From the NCBI GenBank assembly GCA_020850945.1, contig JADZDR010000032.1, positions 1 through 64,000 of the forward strand: a stretch of DNA of 64,000 nucleotides, read 5' to 3'. Origin of the DNA: Acidimicrobiia bacterium. Lineage in GTDB: Bacteria > Actinomycetota > Acidimicrobiia > UBA2766. Of this stretch, positions 24,686 through 31,055 are shown piece by piece (positions within the stretch are counted from its first letter, which is position 1; every line of letters starts with the position of its first letter). Both the position numbers and the translations under genes were made by a program. The notes under the pieces are model-generated. The model was not told the DNA's origin. It saw nothing but the letters and a program-made list of their open reading frames with translations, and did no database searches.

Positions 24686-24701
24686 GTAAGCGTGCGCTTA
24701 C
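24686..24701. promoter_or_regulatory. Palindrome GTAAGCG-TG-CGCTTAC upstream of the SCP2 gene
   Basis: This is a perfect 7+2+7 inverted repeat, 93 bp before the SCP2 start and 20 bp upstream of TACGCT (24722-24727), a candidate -10. Its position is right for a dimeric repressor or activator site such as a TetR-type operator. The binding protein is unknown. Confidence 0.5.
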
Positions 24702-24778
24702 TCAACTCGGGGGTTCTCTGGTACGCTGAACGCTCAAACCGCACGACGGGGGGAGTCCCCCGAGCAACGGAGGCAGTG

Positions 24779-25351
24779 GTGAGCGACGTAGAGATCCCAG
24801 ATTCCGCGCACGAGTACTTCACGCAGGTCATCCCTGCGCAGTTCAAGGAGACCATCGCCGGCCACGAGGATGGACCCGGTTCGATCTGCTTCGACCTCGT
24901 GGGTGAGGGCCAGTGGTCGCTCACCGTGAAGGGCGGCGAGATCGACGTGACCGACGGCCGCCACGACGACACGATCGTGGAGATCACCTTCGACGGCTCG
25001 AACTGGAAAGAGGCCGTGAAGCGCATGCAGGAAGGTGGCGCCGGCCCGATGAGCGGGGACGGCCTCGGCAACATGCTCGGCAACCCGGCCGTCGCCAGCA
25101 CCCTCAAGGCGGCGCAGGGCACCCTCAAGTTGGTGACGACGACCGACAGCGGCGACGAGTGGGTCGCGATCACGTTCGGCGGGGCAGAGGCCAACCTCGA
25201 CCAGCCGCGGGCGACGCTGACGATGAGCCGTGAGGTCGCGGAGAAGATGAGCAAGGGCGAGGCGAACCCGCAGGAGCTCTTCATGTCCGGCCAGATCCAG
25301 ATCGCCGGCGACATGATGATGCTCATGCAGCTCGCGCCCATCATGCAGTGA
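24779..25351 (+). CDS. SCP2 sterol-binding-domain protein
   Basis: 190 residues, soluble, with no signal peptide. The order is typical of SCP2 domains: a strand pair GSICFDLVGEGQWSLTVKGG, then DTIVEITFDGSNWKEAVKR, and later ATLTMSREVAEKMSKGEANPQELFMSGQIQIAGDMM (read in parts). Such domains bind lipids or acyl chains. The G-x-I-x-x-x-GD-M near the C-terminus matches the family's end. GTG 24779 has GGAGG 5 nt upstream. A palindrome and a candidate -10 lie upstream, and a strong hairpin follows. Confidence 0.8.
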   Translation: MSDVEIPDSAHEYFTQVIPAQFKETIAGHEDGPGSICFDLVGEGQWSLTVKGGEIDVTDGRHDDTIVEITFDGSNWKEAVKRMQEGGAGPMSGDGLGNMLGNPAVASTLKAAQGTLKLVTTTDSGDEWVAITFGGAEANLDQPRATLTMSREVAEKMSKGEANPQELFMSGQIQIAGDMMMLMQLAPIMQ

Positions 25352-25378
25352 CGCGAACAGCCTGAAGCATCGCACCGA

Positions 25379-25421
25379 CGAGGGTGCCCCGACAGCAGCC
25401 GATGCCGCCGGGGCACCCTCG
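25379..25421 (+). terminator. Hairpin terminator after the SCP2 gene
   Basis: A perfect 13-bp stem, CGAGGGTGCCCCG (25379-25391) with CGGGGCACCCTCG (25409-25421), and a 17-nt loop. It lies 28 bp after the SCP2 stop and before the tRNA promoter. It has only a weak T tract, as is common in actinobacteria. Confidence 0.7.
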
Positions 25422-25432
25422 TTCGCGTCTGC

Positions 25433-25438
25433 TACCGT
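25433..25438 (+). promoter_or_regulatory. Candidate -10 (TACCGT) for tRNA-Val
   Basis: TACCGT fits the local TANNNT pattern and lies 30 nt before the mature tRNA, directly after the SCP2 terminator. Confidence 0.4.
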
Positions 25439-25468
25439 GGTCCGTCCGCAGGCGCCGTGCGGCACGCG

Positions 25469-25543
25469 GGGGCTATAGCTCAGTCCGGTTAGAGCGCTCG
25501 CCTCACACGCGAGAGGTCTCTGGTTCGAATCCAGATAGCCCCA
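25469..25543 (+). tRNA. tRNA-Val (anticodon CAC)
   Basis: A cloverleaf is evident. The 7-bp acceptor is GGGGCTA/TAGCCCC with discriminator A, the D stem is GCTC/GAGC, the anticodon stem is CTCGC/GCGAG around loop CTCACAC, and the T arm is TCTGG-TTCGAAT-CCAGA. Anticodon CAC reads GUG. CCA is not encoded. An inverted-repeat element of family B follows about 100 bp downstream. Confidence 0.97.
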
Positions 25544-25641
25544 CCGCGCCTTCCCGCAAGCTCAGGCCCCGACCGAGATCGAGGCGAGGCACCTGTGTCA
25601 TCGCGATCCTCTCTTGGGGGTGGACATCATGTCCCACAGAT

Positions 25642-25723
25642 CTTGCGCGCGAACCGCGATCTTGCGCGCGAATCGACCCGGTCCGAGCGCGGATCGCGCG
25701 CAAGAGCGCGATCCGCGCGCAAG
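25642..25723. repeat. Family B element, copy 1: 82-bp dyad of four 17-mers
   Basis: CTTGCGCGCGAACCGCG and a variant run rightward, then two copies run leftward ending CGCGCAAG, giving an inverted repeat of about 34-bp arms. By manual alignment 63 of 82 positions match copy 2 at 34019-34100, and both are exactly 82 bp. It lies between the tRNA-Val gene and the end of a minus-strand gene. Both copies are followed by TTC and a run of G. Confidence 0.85.
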
Positions 25724-25808
25724 TTCGAGGGGGGGGAAGCCGGCCCGGGACCGTCCTCACCTCCCCTTGAAGGCGGGCTTGCGGTTGTCCTTGAATCCCG
25801 AGGGGATC

Positions 25809-26357
25809 TCAGATGCAGGCCAACGGAGTCATGTGGAACGCGCCGCTCGTGAGCGTTCCTGCAGCCTGACTCCCCTGGAAGCCGGCCCCATCAGCCAGGT
25901 GGAAGACCCCGCCCGGTTCGACGCTGCCAACGAGAAATGTGCGCAGGTAGGGCGGCTGCGAGTGGATCCCGAGGTAGAAGTTGGAATGCCAGAAGGCGTA
26001 CCCGTCACAGCCGTAGAGCATTCCGATGAGCAAACCGCCCCCGACTTCCAGGTACTTGCCTGTTTGGGGGTGAGTCGTCACGGCCCGTGCCGTACCGATG
26101 CAGAGGAGCCAGACGCACGAGATCCCGACCTCGACGCGGCCGTCGGGGTACTGCACACCGTCGAGGAGCCTGCCCTCGTAGGTACCGCCACCGCTGATGC
26201 TCGAGGTCAGCGGAAAGTTCATCCCCGCAGCAGGAGCCGCGTCTGTGCCGGCCACAGCCGGGTGCAGGCCCGTCGACATCGTCGCGACCAGCAACAGCAC
26301 GGCTGCCGCCGCGGTCAGCCGGGACCTGCGCCGTCCTCGTACGGTCCTTCGTGTCAT
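25809..26357 (-). CDS. Secreted hypothetical protein
   Basis: 182 residues. A basic N-terminus (MTRRTVRGRRRSR) precedes a hydrophobic stretch and a likely signal peptidase site near AVAGTDA. The mature part of about 145 residues is Gly-rich, with three cysteines (ISCVWLLCIG and YGCDGYAF) and one near the end in PLACI. I do not recognise the family. GGAGGA lies 6 nt before the ATG at 26357. It is probably transcribed after the DUF3237 gene or alone. Its 3' end faces tRNA-Val across the family B repeat. Confidence 0.6.
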   Translation of the reverse strand: MTRRTVRGRRRSRLTAAAAVLLLVATMSTGLHPAVAGTDAAPAAGMNFPLTSSISGGGTYEGRLLDGVQYPDGRVEVGISCVWLLCIGTARAVTTHPQTGKYLEVGGGLLIGMLYGCDGYAFWHSNFYLGIHSQPPYLRTFLVGSVEPGGVFHLADGAGFQGSQAAGTLTSGAFHMTPLACI

Positions 26358-26411
26358 GGTTCGTCCTCCTCGTCCGCTTGACCTCGTGATGTCCGGACGG
26401 ACGCCGATCTT

Positions 26412-26831
26412 TCAGCGGACCTCGAACCACTCGTACTCGAGGTGGTTGCCCGTGAGCACCCCCTTGCCGACAGCCTGGAGCGTGTTGAGCCACGCGTAGC
26501 GGGGATCCCCCGTCTCGAACACGGGGGCGACGTAGATCGGAGAGGCCCCCGGCCCGCGGCTCAGATCGGTGCGGCCGAGGTAGTGCGCGAAGACCACGGC
26601 GCCGTCGTCGGTCTCGAACGTGGCCCGCACGTCGAGCGCTCCCGTCGTCCCGGTCACGGCGAGCCAGTCCGCGGCCGCCCGTCCCCTGAGCTCTGCGTTC
26701 AGCCTCTCACCGCGAACCCGGGCAGCCTCCACTTCGAAGATCATGCGCCAGCCCGCCGGGCCGATACCGACGTCGATCGGATCCCGCAGGACGACGGAGA
26801 CCTCGCACAGCGGGACGAGCTCGACAGCCAT
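26412..26831 (-). CDS. DUF3237 family protein
   Basis: 139 residues. It starts MAVELVPLCEV and carries the DUF3237 pattern of a beta-barrel with RMIFEVEAARVRGERLNAELRG, ADWL, LDVRATFETDDGA and a C-terminal Y-A-W-L-N. Its length equals the family's typical length. The biochemical role of the family is unknown. The start at 26831 is supported by TACCCT on the minus strand (26838-26843), which leaves a 6-nt gap to the ATG. Longer upstream frames would run through the hairpins. Confidence 0.75.
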   Translation of the reverse strand: MAVELVPLCEVSVVLRDPIDVGIGPAGWRMIFEVEAARVRGERLNAELRGRAAADWLAVTGTTGALDVRATFETDDGAVVFAHYLGRTDLSRGPGASPIYVAPVFETGDPRYAWLNTLQAVGKGVLTGNHLEYEWFEVR

Positions 26832-26837
26832 GTGGCG

Positions 26838-26843
26838 AGGGTA
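26838..26843 (-). promoter_or_regulatory. Candidate leaderless -10 (TACCCT) for the DUF3237 gene
   Basis: Read on the minus strand, TACCCT ends 6 nt before the ATG at 26831, as for several other genes here. Confidence 0.5.
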
Positions 26844-26889
26844 GTGACATGAGCGGGGAGCCGCGGTCCGTGCCGCGGATGTGTGCTCC

Positions 26890-26924
26890 CCGGCCGTCAC
26901 GACTCGAGGAGCCGTGACGGCCGG
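26890..26924. repeat. Perfect 12-bp inverted repeat
   Basis: CCGGCCGTCACG pairs perfectly with CGTGACGGCCGG around an 11-nt loop. It lies between the PAS regulator gene and the DUF3237 gene, upstream of the latter's promoter. It may terminate transcription or bind a protein. Confidence 0.65.
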
Positions 26925-26978
26925 AAAGCGGCGCTTCGCGCCACCCACCCGACGCGATGCATGCTGGGTCCCGCCCGG

Positions 26979-27039
26979 ATTCGCATCCGTGCAGTACCGC
27001 AATTCGGGGGGATGGGAGGCATCCCCCCGTGATGCGAAT
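26979..27039 (-). terminator. Nested hairpin after the PAS regulator gene
   Basis: The inner stem GGGGGGATG (27006-27014) / CATCCCCCC (27020-27028) has a 5-nt loop. The outer arms ATTCGCATC (26979-26987) and GATGCGAAT (27031-27039) could also pair. It lies 25 bp after the minus-strand stop, so it probably serves as that gene's terminator. Confidence 0.65.
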
Positions 27040-27061
27040 TCGACACGGAGTCGAGGCGATC

Positions 27062-27080
27062 TGTCACGGAATCCGTGACA
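27062..27080. promoter_or_regulatory. 19-bp palindrome over the PAS regulator stop codon
   Basis: TGTCACGGAATCCGTGACA is a perfect odd palindrome (9+1+9) covering the last codons and stop of the regulator gene. It may be a protein-binding site or another terminator stem. Confidence 0.5.
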
Positions 27081-28338
27081 CCGGCCGGGCACGCCGGGCT
27101 GGACCGCCCGCTTCGGCGTCATCCGGCTGGGAGGACACGTCGGCGACGAGAGTGAGGATGCTGTCGGGATCACCCTCGAAGTCGTATTGGAGTCGGCTGC
27201 GCAGGGCGAGCAGAGGCCTCGTTCCGTCGGGGCGACGGAAGGGCTGGACCCAGCTCGCGTGGCCGCGGCTGAAGAGGTCGTGCACGTACTCGTACCAGCC
27301 TTCGTCGAGATGCGGATCGAGCCCGATCTGCTTCCAGGCCCGACCCACCACGTCGCATCCCCTGACACCACAGATGTCCTCGGCCCGGTGCGAGAACAGG
27401 TAGATCGTGCCGTCGAGGTGTGAGCAGACCTCGCCCCAGCCATCCGGCACCGCGTTCTCGTCGGCCCCCTTCCTCGTCTCCTCGCGTGTCGCGAGCCGGT
27501 GAGCCGCGCAGCTGTAGCCCTCGACGCTCCCGTCCGGCGCCGAGACCGGCTTCACGGCGAGTGCAACCTGGACCTCCGCACCGTCCGGGCGCCGGATCCT
27601 CGCCCGTCCGACGTACCCCGGGCCGGCCGGGTCGAATCCGAGGAGGCGGGCCGGGGTCGCAACCGAGCCGCGAGCGGGGTCCGGCGCACCGCTCAACAGC
27701 TCCGTCGCGTCGCGACCCACGAGATCCCGTCCGGTGCGCCCCGTGAGCACCTCGGCATTGTGGTTGCAAGTCGTGACGACGTACGCGGCCGAGAGCGTGA
27801 CGAGCGCGACCGACGGATCCTCGGCCAGGGAGAAGGCCGCGTCGAGATCGCATGCGACGGCGGCGCCGATGTAGTCCGCGCCGGTGCTCACGTCCCGTAG
27901 GAGGCTCCGCATGTCCGTATCCCGAGGATCCGGTGCGGAGGGACCGACGACATGAACGGGGCAACGAGCCGATCCGGGCGGGACGGGTGGGCGGCGGTCC
28001 GGAACAGCCAGCCACCACGCAAGCGTCTCGGCCGGCATGCGGTACCTGCCCCCGGGTGGGCCGACGGCCACTGGACAGTCCTCGATGCGGGGCATGAGCA
28101 GCTTCGTCGGCGAGACGCGGAGTGCGACCGCGAAGCAGAGGAGCTCGTCGAGGCCGACCGTGCGTTCGCTGCGCGGGTTGGAGATGTCGTAGAAGACGCG
28201 GCGCGACATGGGGAGACCGAGGCGGCGCACGGCCGAGACGAGCTCGTCCACGCTCAGCCCGCGTTCGGCACGCAGACGCTGCACGTTCGCGAACGCGGCG
28301 TGGGACCAGGCCGAATCGGATCCGGGCGTGCACGCCAC
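27064..28338 (-). CDS. XRE-type HTH regulator with two PAS domains
   Basis: 424 residues from GTG 28338. The N-terminal part (about 10-75) is an XRE-like helix-turn-helix: NVQRLRAERGLSVDELVSAVRRLG, then ISNPRSERTVGLDELLCFAVAL. Two PAS-like regions follow, about 170-300 (YVVTTCNHNAEVLTGRTGRD, YVGRARIRRPDGAEVQV) and about 310-410 (GTIYLFSHRAEDICG, SWVQPFRRPDGTRP). No kinase or output enzyme is present, so it is likely a DNA-binding sensor. The start is uncertain because the frame stays open to 28698 and no clear ribosome binding site is seen. It is divergent from the L,D-transpeptidase gene. Confidence 0.65.
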   Translation of the reverse strand: MACTPGSDSAWSHAAFANVQRLRAERGLSVDELVSAVRRLGLPMSRRVFYDISNPRSERTVGLDELLCFAVALRVSPTKLLMPRIEDCPVAVGPPGGRYRMPAETLAWWLAVPDRRPPVPPGSARCPVHVVGPSAPDPRDTDMRSLLRDVSTGADYIGAAVACDLDAAFSLAEDPSVALVTLSAAYVVTTCNHNAEVLTGRTGRDLVGRDATELLSGAPDPARGSVATPARLLGFDPAGPGYVGRARIRRPDGAEVQVALAVKPVSAPDGSVEGYSCAAHRLATREETRKGADENAVPDGWGEVCSHLDGTIYLFSHRAEDICGVRGCDVVGRAWKQIGLDPHLDEGWYEYVHDLFSRGHASWVQPFRRPDGTRPLLALRSRLQYDFEGDPDSILTLVADVSSQPDDAEAGGPARRARPVSRIP

Positions 28339-28597
28339 GACGCTGGAGCCTGGGGGGGACTTCGCCAAAGGTGCTCTCGGGATCGACGCCGTCTGCTTCG
28401 ACCCGCCCCGAGGCCGCCTTGAGAGGGAAGCGGCGCCAACTGCGCAGGCAGCGCGTAGGGTCGTGGTATCCAGCCGCCCGCCACCGCCCCGCAGGATCGG
28501 GCCGGAACCCCGCAGAACCTCAGGGTGAGGGCAGACCTCCGCGCGGCGGGGTGGGAGGCAGGCACGACGGACAGTCCCTGCAGAGCATGACTGGAAC

Positions 28598-29422
28598 ATG
28601 ACCAAATCGCGGATCCTCGGCACCACCGGCATCCTCCTCGGCGTGCTCGCCGTGCTTGCTCTCGCGCTCCCCCTTCCCCACGAGCCGGCCCCCGACATCT
28701 ACGGCAGTCCGCTCATGCAGACGGCCTCGACAGCGGACAACCAGTTCGCCGACTCCGGTGCGTCCGTCCTCGCCCACGCGCACGGGACGCGCGAGCTCAA
28801 AGGCGGGTTCCCGGCGTACGGGGCCGAGGTCGTGTCTCCTTTCGCCAAGGTGTACGAGGCGCCGAGCCGCAACGCCGAGGTGATGGTCGAACTGGCCCGT
28901 GGCACGGAGCACGGCCAGCCTCAGACACTCCTGGTGCGGGGCGAAGTGCTGGCAGGGGATCACACGTGGCTCAAGGTCCTCCTACCGGTACGGCCGAACG
29001 GCACGACCGGCTGGGTGAGCAAGGACGACGTGAAGATCGTGGGTCTCGAGTGGGCGATCGACATCCATCTGGGCGCGAAGCGCCTCGACGTCCTGCATCG
29101 CGGTCAGGCGGTCAGGAACATCGAGATCGGCATCGGAACCCAGGACACACCCACACCCGGCGGTGTCTTCTACATCATGGAGCTGCTCCAGCCACCCGAC
29201 CCCGACACGGCGTACGGCAAGTACACGTACGTGCTCAACGGCTACTCGAACGTGATCAAGCAGTTCAACGGCGGACCCGGCCTGCTCGGCATCCACGGCA
29301 CGAACGACCCGAGCACGATCGGCAGGGAAGTCAGCAACGGCTGCATCCGCATGACGAACCGCGAGATCAGCGATCTCGTGTCGATCCTCCCCCTCGGTAC
29401 CCCGGTACGCGTTTTCGCGTGA
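28598..29422 (+). CDS. L,D-transpeptidase (YkuD domain)
   Basis: 274 residues. A signal or anchor segment lies at about 7-27. An SH3-like stretch follows (about 85-150: VYEAPSRNAEVMVELARG, TGWVSKDD), then the YkuD catalytic domain (about 155-273). The active site reads HGTNDPSTIG, then SNGCIRM, with the catalytic Cys preceded by S-N-G rather than the more common S-H-G. The family forms 3-3 crosslinks in peptidoglycan or attaches proteins to it, outside the membrane. It converges on the small membrane protein gene with only 9 bp between them. Confidence 0.88.
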   Translation: MTKSRILGTTGILLGVLAVLALALPLPHEPAPDIYGSPLMQTASTADNQFADSGASVLAHAHGTRELKGGFPAYGAEVVSPFAKVYEAPSRNAEVMVELARGTEHGQPQTLLVRGEVLAGDHTWLKVLLPVRPNGTTGWVSKDDVKIVGLEWAIDIHLGAKRLDVLHRGQAVRNIEIGIGTQDTPTPGGVFYIMELLQPPDPDTAYGKYTYVLNGYSNVIKQFNGGPGLLGIHGTNDPSTIGREVSNGCIRMTNREISDLVSILPLGTPVRVFA

Positions 29423-29431
29423 TGTAAGCCG

Positions 29432-29713
29432 TCACGCCGCGGGCAGTGCGACACCCTCGGGGAGCCCGGGAAGGGTGGCGAGGTCCGCCTCCTCGGGTGG
29501 AGCCCGGAAGTCGACACGATCGAGGGCGGGGAGTCGTCGGCGCGGCCCCACCATCCAGACGAGAGCACCGGCCGGACCTCCGATCCCACAGACACAGACC
29601 CATGTCCAACGGGTGACGTCGGCATCGCCGCGCGGGGCTGCAGCATCGAGGACGCCCCACGCCCAGAAACCGCACATCGACGTTGCCAGCAGTGCAATGC
29701 AAAGGTCCCACAT
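29432..29713 (-). CDS. Small two-helix membrane protein (PLDc_N-like)
   Basis: 93 residues from ATG 29713, chosen because AGGAGCAAGG lies just upstream. Two hydrophobic helices (about 3-20 and 37-52) are joined by a short polar loop, and a basic, Pro-containing cytoplasmic tail follows (VGPRRRLPALD). This resembles the PLDc_N domain found in short actinobacterial membrane proteins of unknown role. The call is tentative. Confidence 0.5.
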   Translation of the reverse strand: MWDLCIALLATSMCGFWAWGVLDAAAPRGDADVTRWTWVCVCGIGGPAGALVWMVGPRRRLPALDRVDFRAPPEEADLATLPGLPEGVALPAA

Positions 29714-29862
29714 CTGCCTTGCTCCTGACGCTCCGGGAGGAGTTGGACCGAGGTTCGTGCACCTCACCGGTCACGTCGGCACGGAACGACGCGACATGAG
29801 TGGCTCGTAGCCGAATGGGTCGTCCGACCCCCTGATGACAGGCCGCTCGGGACGGGGCGAGG

Positions 29863-29868
29863 TAGAGT
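29863..29868 (+). promoter_or_regulatory. Candidate -10 (TAGAGT) for the DUF4333 gene pair
   Basis: TAGAGT lies 30 nt before the ATG at 29899. The leader carries AGGAG 7 nt upstream of the ATG, so this would be a normal leadered transcript. Confidence 0.4.
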
Positions 29869-29898
29869 CCCGCATCCCCGTTCGCACAGGAGCCCACC

Positions 29899-30477
29899 AT
29901 GCCCAACCAGTTGCGTCGCATCTTTCCCGTCGTCGTCGTCGCCGTCGCGCTCGGCCTCGCCGCCTGCTCCTTCTCGGTCGGTACGTCCGGGCTCGACATG
30001 GAAAAGATCGAGAAAGAGATAACGGACGGGATCGAGACCCAGACCGACGCAACCGTGGAATCCATCGACTGTCCCGAGTCCCGCGACATCGAAGAGGGCG
30101 ACACGTTCACGTGTGACGTCGAGCTCGACACCGGCGAGACGGTGCTCGTCGACGTCGAACAGTCCGACGGCGACGGCAACATCGTCTGGAACGTGCGTGA
30201 GTCCGGGGGCTCCGAAGGCTCCGAAGACGGGGGAGACACGAACGGTGACGACTCGGGTGACGGCGGACTCGACATGGACGCGCTCGAGGCGGAGATCCAG
30301 ACCGGCATCGAGTCCCAGACAGGCTCGAGTGTCGTCGACGTCGAGTGCCCCGACTCACGGCCGATCGAGGCGGGAGACACGTTCACGTGCGATGCCGAGC
30401 TCGACACCGGCGAGGTGGCCACGGTCGGCGTGACGCAGGACGACGACCAGGGCAATGTCTCCTGGTCCGTCCAGTGA
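29899..30477 (+). CDS. Lipoprotein with two tandem DUF4333 repeats
   Basis: 192 residues. The signal sequence ends in lipobox LAAC, predicting a lipidated Cys near residue 25. Two similar units follow, about 32-95 and 127-190. Each runs from an amphipathic helix (KIEKEITDGIETQT / ALEAEIQTGIESQT) to D/E-C-P-x-S-R-x-I-E-x-GDTFTCD and VELDTGE / AELDTGE. A linker of Gly, Ser, Asp and Glu joins them. DUF4333 units are small exported domains of unknown role, usually with one conserved cysteine pair. Inferred location is the outer face of the membrane. Confidence 0.82.
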   Translation: MPNQLRRIFPVVVVAVALGLAACSFSVGTSGLDMEKIEKEITDGIETQTDATVESIDCPESRDIEEGDTFTCDVELDTGETVLVDVEQSDGDGNIVWNVRESGGSEGSEDGGDTNGDDSGDGGLDMDALEAEIQTGIESQTGSSVVDVECPDSRPIEAGDTFTCDAELDTGEVATVGVTQDDDQGNVSWSVQ

Positions 30478-30478
30478 C

Positions 30479-30958
30479 GTGAGCAGGCGGGCCGCCCTTG
30501 CCGCCTGTGCACTCGGTATCGGCCTGCTCGCGTGCGGGACGGCCACCATCGACGGCGAATCCGTCGCCGACGACATCCGAGCGGAGTTCGAGGAGCGCAC
30601 GGGTGTGGCCTCCGAGCTCGTGTCATGTCCCGAGACGATCCCGCGGGCCAAGGGTGAGACGTTCGAGTGCACGGCGCTCGTGGGCGAGACGACGGCGATC
30701 GTGAAGGGCACGATGACCGACAACGCGGGGGCCTTCGACTGGGAGCCGGCCCGCGACATCGTCGACGGTGAGGAGGTCACCGTACAGATCCAGAGCGAGC
30801 TCGGCGAAGGAGTCGTCGTAGCGTGCGACCCCGTGGTCTTCGCCGATCCCGGCGATCCCTTCACGTGCGAGGCGACCGAACCCGGCGGTGTGCCCGTCAC
30901 GATCCTCGTCACGCCGGAGGAGGACGGCTCCTTCACGTGGACCGTGGAGGTCGACTGA
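30479..30958 (+). CDS. Second DUF4333-type lipoprotein
   Basis: 159 residues from GTG 30479, 1 bp after the previous stop. The signal sequence ends LLAC, so the lipidated Cys is near residue 19. It carries two diverged units: IRAEFEERTGVASELVSCPETI with GETFECTA, and IQSELGEGVVVACDPVVF with DPFTCEA. These match the repeats of the preceding protein, indicating gene duplication. An ATG at 30455 would add eight residues but leaves a less compact signal peptide. Confidence 0.72.
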   Translation: MSRRAALAACALGIGLLACGTATIDGESVADDIRAEFEERTGVASELVSCPETIPRAKGETFECTALVGETTAIVKGTMTDNAGAFDWEPARDIVDGEEVTVQIQSELGEGVVVACDPVVFADPGDPFTCEATEPGGVPVTILVTPEEDGSFTWTVEVD

Positions 30959-30961
30959 CCA

Positions 30962-31026
30962 CGGGCCACGACACGAGCCGCCATGGAATACCGGCAGCCC
31001 AGTTCCTTGATTTGTGTGGTGGCCCG
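30962..31026. terminator. Imperfect stem-loop between the lipoprotein gene and thrS
   Basis: CGGGCCACGACAC (30962-30974) pairs with GTGTGGTGGCCCG (31014-31026) except for one G-G mismatch, with a 39-nt loop. It starts 4 bp after the lipoprotein stop and precedes the thrS -10, so a terminator role is plausible. Confidence 0.45.
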
Positions 31027-31041
31027 ATCCGGCCCTGCCCC

Positions 31042-31047
31042 TAGGCT
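31042..31047 (+). promoter_or_regulatory. Candidate leaderless -10 (TAGGCT) for thrS
   Basis: TAGGCT ends 8 nt before the ATG at 31056. The gap CACCGGCG has no strong Shine-Dalgarno site. There is no room for a T-box leader downstream of this promoter. Confidence 0.5.
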
Positions 31048-31055
31048 CACCGGCG

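Noticed and set aside
30959-31055. T-box or other riboswitch before thrS
   Set aside because: The gap is only 97 bp, the stem present lies upstream of the likely -10, and no T-box core sequence is seen.
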